Shown here piece after piece: positions 40,846 through 49,858 of a stretch of 61,147 bases of DNA. Position numbers and translations under genes: made by a program. The notes under the pieces are model-generated. The model saw nothing but the letters and a program-made list of their open reading frames with translations. It was not told the DNA's origin and searched no databases. The stretch is taken from the NCBI RefSeq assembly GCF_029975155.1, contig NZ_JARKPQ010000183.1, positions 1-61,147 of the forward strand. Direction: 5' to 3'. This DNA is from Propionicimonas sp. (lineage in GTDB: Bacteria > Actinomycetota > Actinomycetes > Propionibacteriales > Propionibacteriaceae). Numbering within the stretch: the first letter of the stretch is position 1; every line of letters begins with the position of its first letter.

Positions 40846-42459
40846 GTGACAGCGATGGTGAAGAAACTGCTCGTCCTCGGCGTGGTCCTGACCCTGGTCG
40901 CCCCGGCAGCCGTGCTGCTCGGTGTCGGGCTGCTGATGAACCCGGCCGCCGCCGCGACCTGCCTGACCGGCACCCTGACGCTCGGGCCGATCCCCGACTC
41001 GCTGACCGCGACCACCCGCACCGGGCAGACGATCACCCTGAACCGGACACAGCTCACCCACGCGGCCACGATCATCACGGTCGGCAGCCAGACCAGCGGG
41101 GTCGGGCGCGCCGGGATCGTGGTCGCGCTGATGGCGGCGCTGACCGAATCCTCGCTGCGGATGCTCGCCAACACCTCCGCCTACCCACAGTCCGCGAACT
41201 ACCCCCACGACGGCGACGGCTCCGACCACGACAGCCTCGGCCTGTTCCAGATGCGGCCCGTCTCCGGCTGGGGAACCGTCGCCGAGCTGATGGACCCGAC
41301 CTACCAGGCCCGGGCCTTCTACGGCGGGCCGACCGGGCCGAACTACCCCAGCCCGCGCGGCCTGCTGGACATCCCCGGCTGGCAGCACCTCGACCCCGGC
41401 GCCGCCGCCCAAGCCGTCGAGGTGTCCGCCTATCCCGACCGGTATCAGGACTACCAACCCGTCGCCGAGACGATCCTCACCACCCTCACCAGCACCGGTG
41501 GGGCGCCGGCTGATCCGACGATCCCGGAGACCAGCCGGATCGTGTTCCCACTCCCGGACGGCAGTTGGGTCAAGACCAGCCCGTTCGGGTGGCGCACCGA
41601 CCCGTTCACAGGGCAACGCGCCCTGCACGCGGGCACCGACTACGCCGCCGCAGCCGGCACCCCGATCCTCGCCATCGCCGACGGAGTCGTGACCGTCGCC
41701 GGCGCCGCGGACGGCTACGGGAACCTCATCGTCATCGAGCACACCATCGCCGGACAGAAGGTCGCCTCCGCCTACGGCCACATGGAAGATGCCGGAATCC
41801 ACGTGTCGGTCGGCGACCGGGTGACAGCAGGCCAGCACATCGGCGATGTCGGCTCCGCCGGCCGCTCCACCGGCCCCCACCTGCACTTCGAGATCCGCCC
41901 CGGCGGCACCCACGCCACCGCCGTCGACTCCGACGCCTGGCTCACCCAACACACCGCCGAGGCCGTCGACACCAGCCAGACGCCGCAGCCGGGCTGCACG
42001 CCCGGCGGGGACGCCGCACCACCCGCACCGTTCCCCGGCGGCAACCCCGACGCCCTCGTCGACGACCCCACCACCTCCGGACGGATCACCGCTCGCATGG
42101 CCTACGTGATGGCCCAGACCAAGCAGGCGTTCCCCGACACCGGCTGGGCCTGCTGGTCACCCCGACCCGGCACCAAGTCCGAACACCCGTTGGGCCGTGC
42201 CTGCGATGTCACCTTCGGCAACCACATCGGCCAAGCCGCCAAAGGCGCCTCCCTGGAAGCCGGCTGGGCCATGGCCCACTGGCTGCAAACCAACGCCGAC
42301 ACCCTCGGCATCCAATACCTGATCTGGCAAGGCAAAGCCTGGACCCGCGCCCGCTCCGACGCCGGCTGGCGCCCCTACGACGGCGGCGGCATGCACGACC
42401 CCACCAGCATCACCGGCGGCCACTACGACCACCTCCACATCACAGTGAAAGCCAACTAG
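40846..42459 (+). CDS. Cell-wall hydrolase: transglycosylase-like, M23 peptidase and C-terminal peptidase-like domains
   Basis: 537 residues from GTG 40846 (ATG 40855 is also possible). The signal anchor is LLVLGVVLTLVAPAAVLLGV. Residues ~75-200 look lysozyme-like (ALMAALTESSLRML, DHDSLGLFQMRP). Residues ~225-345 are an M23 peptidase with HAGTDYAAAAGTPILAIADG and GPHLHFEI (zinc ligands). The last 130 residues (KSEHPLGRACDVTF, HYDHLHITVK) match the D-Ala-D-Ala-type domain common on such proteins. It opens peptidoglycan so that the conjugation channel can be assembled. Outside the membrane; equivalent to VirB1. Confidence 0.9.
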   Translation: MTAMVKKLLVLGVVLTLVAPAAVLLGVGLLMNPAAAATCLTGTLTLGPIPDSLTATTRTGQTITLNRTQLTHAATIITVGSQTSGVGRAGIVVALMAALTESSLRMLANTSAYPQSANYPHDGDGSDHDSLGLFQMRPVSGWGTVAELMDPTYQARAFYGGPTGPNYPSPRGLLDIPGWQHLDPGAAAQAVEVSAYPDRYQDYQPVAETILTTLTSTGGAPADPTIPETSRIVFPLPDGSWVKTSPFGWRTDPFTGQRALHAGTDYAAAAGTPILAIADGVVTVAGAADGYGNLIVIEHTIAGQKVASAYGHMEDAGIHVSVGDRVTAGQHIGDVGSAGRSTGPHLHFEIRPGGTHATAVDSDAWLTQHTAEAVDTSQTPQPGCTPGGDAAPPAPFPGGNPDALVDDPTTSGRITARMAYVMAQTKQAFPDTGWACWSPRPGTKSEHPLGRACDVTFGNHIGQAAKGASLEAGWAMAHWLQTNADTLGIQYLIWQGKAWTRARSDAGWRPYDGGGMHDPTSITGGHYDHLHITVKAN

Positions 42460-42591
42460 CGATTAGTGCATTGGATGTGATCGTTGGCGGTCGGGATCTT
42501 GCGGAATCCCTGGCTGGGCGAGGGTATCAGCGGCCAGTGATCCGAGCAGCGGAAGCACCACCGCTGAACCAAGAACTCCTAGCATGAGAAT

Positions 42592-43014
42592 GTGCCCCAG
42601 AAGACCTCGCATCGCCTCCGCACGGTGATCTTGGTCGTCTGGATTGTCGGCTTCCTCATCGGCACGACAACGCACGTCCTTGACCTCGTTGCGGGCGGCC
42701 TGGAGACCTACGCTGAGTTCCCGACCGCGCTGCGGCTGTTCTGGGTCTCGCTCACGGTCATCGATCCGATCACGGCAGCACTTCTTGCCTTGCGCCGTCG
42801 CGCGGGCATCGTCCTCGCGCTCATCGTGATCTTGGCCGACATCGCGGTGAACTGGACGGTCTTCGCCACCGTCGGCGGCAACCCCCTGTTCGGCGTCGTG
42901 AACCAGACCGTGTTCGCCGCCATCCTGCTCGCCACCGCGCCGATCCTCTGGCGATGGTTCCCCACGCCGAGCAGCGCCGCGGCAGACCAACAATCCTCGT
43001 CGCAACCGATCTGA
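42592..43014 (+). CDS. Small integral membrane protein, unknown
   Basis: 140 residues from GTG 42592, with four predicted membrane helices (for example VILVVWIVGFLIGTTTHVLD and GIVLALIVILADIAVNWTVF). It is not recognised as a transfer component and ends in a Ser/Gln-rich tail. It lies at the left edge of a short stretch (42.5-45.2 kb) that looks like inserted cargo. Confidence 0.65.
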   Translation: MPQKTSHRLRTVILVVWIVGFLIGTTTHVLDLVAGGLETYAEFPTALRLFWVSLTVIDPITAALLALRRRAGIVLALIVILADIAVNWTVFATVGGNPLFGVVNQTVFAAILLATAPILWRWFPTPSSAAADQQSSSQPI

Positions 43015-43259
43015 CAGGGATCCAGTCGGCACCGCCAACGCACCTCGTGGCATGGGAATTTCGAACGCTTCGAATAATCGCTAGCGCCAGGTAGCTAGCA
43101 GGGTCCGGCTCGGAGTGTCAGTGATCGCGCATCCCGGGGCCTTCCTGTGGAAGGGGGCGGCGCCGGGTGGCGGTGTGTCGCCGGAACAGCCTGTGACCGA
43201 CGACCACGCCGGGCGGTGTGGATCGCGGTGTTGGCCGTGGCCTGGCGCGCGGTCGGGGC
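43015..43259. other. Convergent gap between membrane protein and tetR3
   Basis: 245 bases between two convergent genes, with no supported coding sequence and no clear terminator hairpin found by eye. Confidence 0.35.
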
Positions 43260-43895
43260 TCAGCGGTGGGGTTCGGGACCCGATGCCTGCGGGTGGAGGT
43301 AGGGGGCGAGGATCGTGGCGACGTGGGCCTCGTCCGTCTCGGCGGCGATGGCAGGTGCGTTGCGTCGCAGGACCTCGGCGCCGAGGCTGAGGGTGTAGGC
43401 CGAGACGGCAAGCTGGCGTGCCCGTGACGGCGCGTGCCCGATCTGTGTCAGGCATTCGGTGAGGAAGTCGACCCGGGCCGCGACGACCCGGGCCAGCGCG
43501 TCTGCAACGTCCTCGCGGTCGCGGTCGTTCATCAAGCTCAGCTCGACCGCAGACACGTCGGCTGCCATTGGTCCGCTGTCGGCCAGTGGGGGTTCGCGTT
43601 GGCGGAGCAGGGTGCTGGCGGCCATGAGCTCGAACCGTCGCACCGGATCGGCCACGGCCCGCAGCGGTGCGATCATCCGCGCCTCGTGCTCGGCCTCCCA
43701 CAGCTCGAGCGCGCTGGCGATCAGCGCGTCCCGGTCGGGGAAGTATCCGTAGAAGCTGCCTTTGGTCACCCCCAGGACCCTGGACAGCCGCTCGACGTTG
43801 ACTCCGGCGACCCCCGAGTCGGCGATCGCGGACAACGCGGCACGTGACCAGTCGGCGGCCGTCGCCTTCGGCGGCTGCCCACGCCTCGCACCCAT
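43260..43895 (-). CDS. TetR/AcrR-family repressor
   Basis: 211 residues from ATG 43895. The helix-turn-helix is VAGVNVERLSRVLGVTKGSF then YGYFPDRDALI, with a divergent ligand domain containing LMNDRDREDVADALARVVAA. Unlike the two receptor-type TetRs in the cargo it is not related to butyrolactone receptors. It is divergent from the membrane protein gene at 44007; the 110-base space holds CATGCGTATG, close to a dyad, as possible operator. It probably represses that neighbour. Confidence 0.83.
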   Translation of the reverse strand: MGARRGQPPKATAADWSRAALSAIADSGVAGVNVERLSRVLGVTKGSFYGYFPDRDALIASALELWEAEHEARMIAPLRAVADPVRRFELMAASTLLRQREPPLADSGPMAADVSAVELSLMNDRDREDVADALARVVAARVDFLTECLTQIGHAPSRARQLAVSAYTLSLGAEVLRRNAPAIAAETDEAHVATILAPYLHPQASGPEPHR

Positions 43896-44006
43896 CCCGC
43901 CACCCCGCCCTCATCAGATACTGTACTCATGCGTATGTTAATAGCTTTGATCGCCACGTCGAATCCCGACAGGCTCGCCGTGGCTCCGGGACCAGAAGAG
44001 GGTCAC

Positions 44007-44516
44007 ATGACTGCGAGCCGATGGACCTACCGGCCCGGGGCCAACCTTTTCGCCACCATGCTGATGGTCTGGTTGTTGCCCTTCGCCACGATCAGCGTCT
44101 ACTGGGGTCTGGGCGGTCTGTGGCTCGTGGACACCGCCGTGCAGGACTACGGCGTCCAGATGGCCCACGAGCGCCCCTTCTGGATCGTTGCGCTCGTTCT
44201 GGCAACTGCGGTGTTCAAGCTCGGCTGGATCGTCTGGGCCTACCTCATCGTCGCACCGGCCGGCCGACGCATCCCGCGCTGGCTGTACCTGCTGTTCGGC
44301 CTCGGCGTCGGCACCGGATCGCTGCTGTACGGGGCGGTCTTCACCCTCCAAGCGCTACCCACGGCATGGGGCGGGCCGATCAGCACCCGGGGCTGGTGGC
44401 ACTTGCTGGTCTGGTGGCCGCAGTTCTGGGTCGCCGGCCTCCTCACCCTGGCCGCCGCCGTCATCTTCGCCCGATCCGGCAAGCGGCCCAGCCAACCAGC
44501 AGACAGGCAGCGCTGA
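44007..44516 (+). CDS. TetR-divergent integral membrane protein
   Basis: 169 residues from ATG 44007 (GAGGGTC upstream; a longer start at 43929 has no site). Four membrane helices are visible, including FATMLMVWLLPFATISVYWG and WIVALVLATAVFKLGWIVWA. Its family is unknown to me. The divergent TetR suggests inducible expression, perhaps for export or envelope protection. Confidence 0.65.
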   Translation: MTASRWTYRPGANLFATMLMVWLLPFATISVYWGLGGLWLVDTAVQDYGVQMAHERPFWIVALVLATAVFKLGWIVWAYLIVAPAGRRIPRWLYLLFGLGVGTGSLLYGAVFTLQALPTAWGGPISTRGWWHLLVWWPQFWVAGLLTLAAAVIFARSGKRPSQPADRQR

Positions 44517-44635
44517 CGTGTCTCCATCTGGCAGCCGGTGCTGCGTGAAGGCGGTCGGCGTTGTGGCGGCCACGCCCGGACCTGCCGGTGTGGCGGGTTG
44601 GGGCTCGCCGGGGCTTCGCGCGAGAGACTGGTGGG

Positions 44636-45238
44636 GTGTCGTCGCGTACCACTGAGGTCTGCTGGCCGCTGCGCACGGACCGGCTCGTGCTGCGGCCGGC
44701 GACGGCGCGCGACGCCGGCGCGGTGTGGCGCTACCGCAGGCTGCCGGCGGTGGCGCAGTGGATGACGGCGATGCCGGCCGACGAGCAGTCGTTCACGGCG
44801 ACGTTCACGGAGCCGGATCGTCTGGCCGCCACCCTCGTCGTGGAGCGCGACGGCGACGTCGTCGGGGACCTGCGGTTGAGCATCGAGGACGGCTGGGGCC
44901 AGACCGAGGTGGTGTCCGCCACCCACGCGACCCAGGCGGAGATCGGCTGGGCGTTCGACCCCGCAGCCCAGCGCCGGGGGCTCGCGACCGAAGCCGTCGA
45001 ACGGCTGTTGACCTTGTGTTTCGACGAGCTGGGACTGCGCCGCGTCACAGCGGGGTGCTTCCTGGACAACGAGCGCTCGTGGCGGCTCATGGAGCGGCTC
45101 GGCATGCGTCGTGAGGGCACCTATCTCGCCGACTCGCTGCACCGCAGCGGACGGTGGCTCGACTCGTGCAGCTATGCGCTGCTGCGCGAGGAGTGGCGAA
45201 ACCGCGCCGCGGCGTCGGCGCAGGCGTCCGCCTCGTAG
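44636..45238 (+). CDS. GNAT-family N-acetyltransferase (RimJ/RimL-like)
   Basis: About 200 residues from GTG 44636. It has the order typical of RimJ/RimL: LRTDRLVLRPATARDAGAVW, VGDLRLSIEDGWG, EIGWAFDPAAQRRGLATEAV (acetyl-CoA-binding QxxGxA) and LRRVTAGCFLDNERSWRLME with RLGMRREG. It transfers an acetyl group to an N-terminal or small-molecule amine; the substrate is not predictable. It is part of the cargo insert that splits the conjugation operon. Confidence 0.85.
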   Translation: MSSRTTEVCWPLRTDRLVLRPATARDAGAVWRYRRLPAVAQWMTAMPADEQSFTATFTEPDRLAATLVVERDGDVVGDLRLSIEDGWGQTEVVSATHATQAEIGWAFDPAAQRRGLATEAVERLLTLCFDELGLRRVTAGCFLDNERSWRLMERLGMRREGTYLADSLHRSGRWLDSCSYALLREEWRNRAAASAQASAS

Positions 45239-45365
45239 CTGCGTCGCCGCGCCGCACCATGGTCGGCAGGTTGGCGCCTGCCTGCCCGGATGGCGGTGTG
45301 CACCTGCCCAGCATGGGCTTTGAGTGCTTCGAATCGCCGACTTCGCCGGTCGGGGCGTGACCGGC

Positions 45366-45632
45366 ATGGACGTGTTCCCTGACTTCGGTGGTGTCGGCGC
45401 CGCCAGCCAGCTGCGCTCCATCGTCGGCGCGCTGCTGACGTTCGTGCTCATCACCGCCGTGCTCATGCTCATCGTCTGCGCGATCGTGTGGGCGATCGCC
45501 TCCGCGCACGGCAACTATCAGGCCGCCACACGGGCGCGCACCGGACTGTGGGTCGCGGTCGGCGCTGCCGCGCTGGCCGGAGCCGGGGTGACCTGGCTCA
45601 ACTTCCTGCTGCGCATCGGCACCCACCTGTAG
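45366..45632 (+). CDS. DUF6112-like two-helix membrane protein, copy 1
   Basis: 88 residues from ATG 45366. MDVFPDFGGVGAASQLRSIV is followed by two membrane helices (FVLITAVLMLIVCAIVWAIA and LWVAVGAAALAGAGVTWLNF). Size and topology resemble VirB2/TrbC pilins, which also have two helices and precede VirB6-like genes. It is paralogous to the next gene (same RxIVGA, VWxxAS, GLWV/GVLV and NFxxxxG positions). Confidence 0.72.
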   Translation: MDVFPDFGGVGAASQLRSIVGALLTFVLITAVLMLIVCAIVWAIASAHGNYQAATRARTGLWVAVGAAALAGAGVTWLNFLLRIGTHL

Positions 45633-45707
45633 CGCGGTCGCCGACGCCCGGAGGCGGCGGGCGCACCTGACAGCCGAGAACCCCTCTCGACCTGCCAAGG
45701 AGCACCC

Positions 45708-45977
45708 GTGATCCACATCGACCCGAACTCGTCCGGCCTTCCCGGCATCGAGCAGCTACGCATCATCGTCGGCGCCGTCATGACTGTCGGCCTCATCCTG
45801 TCGGTCCTGGCGCTGATCGTCTCGGCCGTGGTGTGGGGTTTCGGCGCCAACAGCAGCAACCCCCACCTCGCCTCCCGCGGCAAGACCGGTGTCCTCGTGT
45901 CGTGCGGGGCGGCGATCATCTGCGGCGCCGCGGTGACGCTCATCAATTTCTTCTGGGGTGTGGGGCAGGCGGTATGA
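45708..45977 (+). CDS. DUF6112-like two-helix membrane protein, copy 2
   Basis: 89 residues from GTG 45708 (AAGGAG upstream). The sequence IEQLRIIVGAVMTVGLILSV and VLVSCGAAIICGAAVTLINF aligns with the preceding protein along its length, so the two genes are a tandem duplication. They may form a hetero-oligomeric pilus or channel subunit. Assignment to the VirB2 role is inferred from position and topology only. Confidence 0.75.
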   Translation: MIHIDPNSSGLPGIEQLRIIVGAVMTVGLILSVLALIVSAVVWGFGANSSNPHLASRGKTGVLVSCGAAIICGAAVTLINFFWGVGQAV

Positions 45978-46017
45978 GCCCGCGTGCCGCAGGCCCGTCC
46001 GACCGGGGACCGGGCCG

Positions 46018-47382
46018 ATGAGCGTCTGCGACGTCCCGGTCATCTCCAGCGTGTGTGAGTCCGCGGGCGAGGCAGCAGCCTCCCTGGTCGCGGCCCCCTT
46101 CGACTGGCTCGCCCAGGCCATGGGGGCGGCCGCAGGCTGGCTGTTCAAGGCCGTCTGGTCGGTGTTCGACACCACCACCCTGGTCGACGTCACCAGCGCG
46201 GAATACGTGTCGGTCTACAACGTGCTGTTCGGCGTCGCGGTGTTCCTGTTCCTGATCTTCTTCTGCCTGCAACTCATCACCGGGCTGATCCACCGCGACC
46301 CGACCGCGCTTTCGCGCGCCGGGCTCGGGTTGGCCAAGAGCGTTCTCGGCTCGTTCCTTGTCATCACGTTGACGGCGTTGCTCCTGGAAATCACCGACCA
46401 GCTCTGTGTCGGGATCGTGCAGGCCACCGGCAACACCATGTCCGGGATGGGCGACCGGATCGCCCTGCTCGCCGCCGGCCTGACGACCATCAACATCGCC
46501 GCCCCTGGGGTTGGCGCGATCATCACGATCTTCCTGGCCGGCCTGGCGATCAGCGCCGCCGCGATCGTGTGGTTCTCCCTGCTGATCCGCAAAGCCCTGC
46601 TCCTGGTCGCGATCGTCTTCGGACCTGTGGCGCTGGCCGGGGCGACCTGGGACGCGACCAAGGGCTGGTTCGCCAAGTGGGCCAGCTTCGTCATCGCCCT
46701 GGTGTTTTCCAAGCTCGTTCTCGTCGTGATCTTCCTGGTGGCCGTCGCCCAGCTCAGTGCACCGATCGATGCCGACCTGGCCTCCATTTCCGACCCCATA
46801 GCGGGGGTGGTGCTGATGTTCATCGCGAGCTTTGCGCCCTACATCAGCTACAAATTCCTCAGCTTTGTGGGCTTTGACATGTATCACGCCATGTCCAGCG
46901 AGCAGGAGGCGAAAGCCGCCCTCAACCGGCCGATTCCTGTCCCTTCGGCGGCTCGGGCCGACGGCGTGAAGAAGGTGCTCGACGCCAGCAGCACCAGCGC
47001 CGGCCCGGCCACTGGCGGCTCGGGCAGCACGCCGGCCCCCGCGGGCGCGGCCACCCCCACTGGCAGCGGTGCGGCGGCCGGTGCGGGCTCGGGTGCGGCT
47101 GCGGCCGGTGGCACCGCCGGTCCGGCCACGGGTGCGGGTGCGGCGGCCGGTCCGGTCGGGGCGGCTGTGACGGTCGGGGCCGTCGTGGTGACGGGTGCGG
47201 CGAGCGCCGGCCCGAAGGCCGGCGCCGCGGTCGGCGGCGCGGCCGAACACCACGCCGGCGCCGCCGCCGAACAGGCCTCCCCACCTCCCGTCCCACCCTC
47301 GCAACCGATCCCTCCCGCACCGCGCCGGCTGGACTCGCCGCCGGCACCGGCTGCCCGGCCGGCCACGCCCGGAAAGGAGTAG
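46018..47382 (+). CDS. VirB6/TrbL-like conjugal transfer membrane protein
   Basis: 454 residues from ATG 46018. There are six to seven membrane helices between residues 60 and 290 (for example GVAVFLFLIFFCLQLITGLI and FVIALVFSKLVLVVIFLVAV), preceded by a short Cys-containing N-terminus. The final 160 residues are an Ala/Gly/Pro-rich tail (PATGGSGSTPAPAGAATPTG), probably extended and cytoplasmic. It would form the inner-membrane pore of the type IV secretion apparatus. It is flanked by the pilin-like genes and the SCO6880-like gene. Confidence 0.87.
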   Translation: MSVCDVPVISSVCESAGEAAASLVAAPFDWLAQAMGAAAGWLFKAVWSVFDTTTLVDVTSAEYVSVYNVLFGVAVFLFLIFFCLQLITGLIHRDPTALSRAGLGLAKSVLGSFLVITLTALLLEITDQLCVGIVQATGNTMSGMGDRIALLAAGLTTINIAAPGVGAIITIFLAGLAISAAAIVWFSLLIRKALLLVAIVFGPVALAGATWDATKGWFAKWASFVIALVFSKLVLVVIFLVAVAQLSAPIDADLASISDPIAGVVLMFIASFAPYISYKFLSFVGFDMYHAMSSEQEAKAALNRPIPVPSAARADGVKKVLDASSTSAGPATGGSGSTPAPAGAATPTGSGAAAGAGSGAAAAGGTAGPATGAGAAAGPVGAAVTVGAVVVTGAASAGPKAGAAVGGAAEHHAGAAAEQASPPPVPPSQPIPPAPRRLDSPPAPAARPATPGKE

Positions 47383-47386
47383 CCCG

Positions 47387-48856
47387 ATGGCCGCGAACAA
47401 CAAGGGCGCCGGTCTCGGTTACGGGCTGGCGCCGGTGCAGTTCTCCCGGCTGACCCGCCGCGGCATCCTGCTCGGCCTGTCCCTGCCGCAGCTCCTCGTG
47501 CTGGCCGTCGCGGTGCTCACCGTGGTCGCCGGCCTCTACACCGGCGGCGGCATGGGCCTGGTGTGGACGGCCCCGGTCTGGACGGTGTGCGCCGTGCTGG
47601 CGTGGCTGCCGGCCGGCGGCCGCAAGCTCGTCGAATGGGTGCCGATCGCCGCCGGCTGGATGTGGCGCTCCTGCACCGGCCAGCTCATCTACCGCCGCCG
47701 GATCATCAAGCCGCGCCCCGCCGGCACCCTGGCGCTGCCCGGCGACGCTGCCGCTCTGCGGGAATGGGAGGACCCGGACAGCGAGGCGGCGATGATCCAC
47801 GACCCCCACGCCCAGACGTTGACGGCGATCCTCGGCGTCTCCCACCCGGCGTTCGTGCTCCTCGACCCCGGCGAGCAGCAGCGGCGTGTCTCCGGCTGGG
47901 GCCGCGTCCTGGCCGCCGCCTGCCGCTCCGGGCGGATCGCCCGCATCCAAGTCTGCGAACGCACCCTGCCCGACTCCGGCACCGGCCTGGCCGAGTGGTG
48001 GCGCACCCACGGCACCGACGACGGCTCCTGGGCCGCCAGCGTCTACGCCGAGCTGATCGAGCGGGCCGGCCCCGCCGGCGAACGCCACGCCACCACGATC
48101 AGCCTGTCCCTGGACATGAAGGCCGCCGCCCGGCAGATCAGAACCGCAGGCGGCGGGATGCGCGGCGCCGCCGCGGTGCTCCGCCAGGAGATGACCACCC
48201 TGACGACTGCGCTGCGGGCCGCCGAGCTCACCAGCACCGGCTGGTTGACGCCCGGCGAGGTCGCCGTCATCCTCCGCTCCGCCTACGACCCGGCCGCCGC
48301 CCCGGCGCTGGAGCGGCACGGACAGCTCGGCCGCGAGCTGGCCACCGCCGGGCCGGTGGCGGTCACCGAAACCTGGGACCGGCTGCGGTCCGACAGCGCG
48401 CACCATTCGGTGCTGTGGATCTCCGAGTGGCCCCGCACCCAGGTGTATCCCGGCTTCCTCGCCCCGCTCGTGCTGTCCACCGGCATCCTGCGCACCCTTG
48501 CCCTGCACTACACACCGATCCGCGCCGACCAAGCCGCACGGGACCTGCGCAAGAAGAAGACCGAACTCATCTCCGACGCCGCCCAACGCCGCAAGATCGG
48601 CCAGGTCGAGGACGCCAGTGCGACCGCGGAGTACCAAGACGTGGTGCAGCAGGAGGCCGACCTGACCGCCGGGCACGGCGTCCTGCGCGTCACCGGCCTG
48701 ATCGCCGTCTCCGCCCCCACCATCGATGGCCTCGATGCCGCCGTGGCCGCCGTCGAGCAGGCGGCCATCCAAGCCTCCTGCGAGACCAGAAACCTCGTCG
48801 GCCAGCAGGCCCAGGCGTTCACCGCCGCCGCACTGCCGCTGTGCCGCACCGTCTGA
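47387..48856 (+). CDS. SCO6880-family type IV secretion protein (VirB3/PrgI-like N-terminus)
   Basis: 489 residues from ATG 47387 (GGAAAGGAG upstream). Two membrane helices lie near residues 30-70 (LPQLLVLAVAVLTVVAGLYT) as in PrgI/VirB3; then a long soluble part resembles the N-terminal half of VirB4 ATPases (ATTISLSLDMKAAARQIRTA, SVLWISEWPRTQVYPGFLAP). It has no Walker motifs; the ATPase half is a separate protein encoded at 49855. Splitting VirB4 in this way is normal for actinobacterial elements of this family. Confidence 0.85.
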   Translation: MAANNKGAGLGYGLAPVQFSRLTRRGILLGLSLPQLLVLAVAVLTVVAGLYTGGGMGLVWTAPVWTVCAVLAWLPAGGRKLVEWVPIAAGWMWRSCTGQLIYRRRIIKPRPAGTLALPGDAAALREWEDPDSEAAMIHDPHAQTLTAILGVSHPAFVLLDPGEQQRRVSGWGRVLAAACRSGRIARIQVCERTLPDSGTGLAEWWRTHGTDDGSWAASVYAELIERAGPAGERHATTISLSLDMKAAARQIRTAGGGMRGAAAVLRQEMTTLTTALRAAELTSTGWLTPGEVAVILRSAYDPAAAPALERHGQLGRELATAGPVAVTETWDRLRSDSAHHSVLWISEWPRTQVYPGFLAPLVLSTGILRTLALHYTPIRADQAARDLRKKKTELISDAAQRRKIGQVEDASATAEYQDVVQQEADLTAGHGVLRVTGLIAVSAPTIDGLDAAVAAVEQAAIQASCETRNLVGQQAQAFTAAALPLCRTV

Positions 48857-49024
48857 CCGGCCGCGCCGCAACTGCTTCCCTTGAAACCGGGCACGCCGCC
48901 AGGCCCGGGCCACAGCCGGCCGCGCCAGCGTCGCCCAGCCGCTTCGGCCGCGTTCCGCAGAGCGTGACAGGTTCCGGCCGTTGCGCTGCCGTAGCCAAGG
49001 GTGCCGGGCGCGCACCTGACTGGC

Positions 49025-49858
49025 ATGGACGATACGGATGCCGCACGCGTGACGACACGGGCCGGGACGCTGATCCTGGCCGTCTGGCCGGACGTTCCGC
49101 TGGGTGAGCACCAGCGCTACGCCTACCGCGTCCAGGACACCACGACCGGAAGGAGCCTGGAGGGGCGGGACCTGTTCACCGGCGCCGGCGCCCCGGTCGG
49201 ACCGGGCCGGGCGTTGCGTGAGCTGGCGGGATTCCTCGCCGCGGCCGGCGAGGCCCGCAACTACGCCCTCGACAACCCCGGCACGCATCCCGACAACGAG
49301 AACCTGTTCCCGGCGTGGACGGCCGATGCCGCGCTCCGGAACTACACCACCCTGATCGAGTTCGCCGAGTTCGACCCGAACGCCCTGGATGCGGAGCCGA
49401 GCGTCCAGGAGAAGGCCGGACGGCGGTGGATCAGCGTCGTGTTCCTGCAAGGCTCCGAGGCCGACGAGGTGCTGGATCTCATCGCCCGGGACGGCACGGA
49501 GGCTGCGATCGAGCACCTGGCCGGCTACGACTACGGCGAGGAGACCACCCAGGCCGCGCTCGAGAACGGCTACGTCTACGAAGCCCCGCCGACCGGAGCG
49601 GCCGATCGTGTGGCGAGCGGCGGTGCCTACACGCTGACGTACAACCACGCCCTCGGCCACGTCGGGCTCCTGCGCCAGCTCGACACACCACCCGACCCGG
49701 CCCTGCTCGGGGCCGAGGACGGGCAGCCGACCACGGCCCGTGCCCAGCGTGGCCAGGCAGGCTCGCCGGCTCGACACGCCGCCCCGAACCGCGCCGGCAC
49801 CGATTGGTTCACTCGCACCCCGCCGACACCGCCGTCGGGCCAGGGGCTGTCGCTGTGA
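49025..49858 (+). CDS. Hypothetical conjugation-operon protein
   Basis: 277 residues from ATG 49025. It is acidic and soluble, with GTLILAVWPDVPLGEHQRYA and a Pro/Thr-rich C-terminus; no domain is recognised. Its stop overlaps the ATPase start (GTGA), so it is made together with the VirB4-like protein and may be a substrate or accessory of it. Confidence 0.7.
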   Translation: MDDTDAARVTTRAGTLILAVWPDVPLGEHQRYAYRVQDTTTGRSLEGRDLFTGAGAPVGPGRALRELAGFLAAAGEARNYALDNPGTHPDNENLFPAWTADAALRNYTTLIEFAEFDPNALDAEPSVQEKAGRRWISVVFLQGSEADEVLDLIARDGTEAAIEHLAGYDYGEETTQAALENGYVYEAPPTGAADRVASGGAYTLTYNHALGHVGLLRQLDTPPDPALLGAEDGQPTTARAQRGQAGSPARHAAPNRAGTDWFTRTPPTPPSGQGLSL

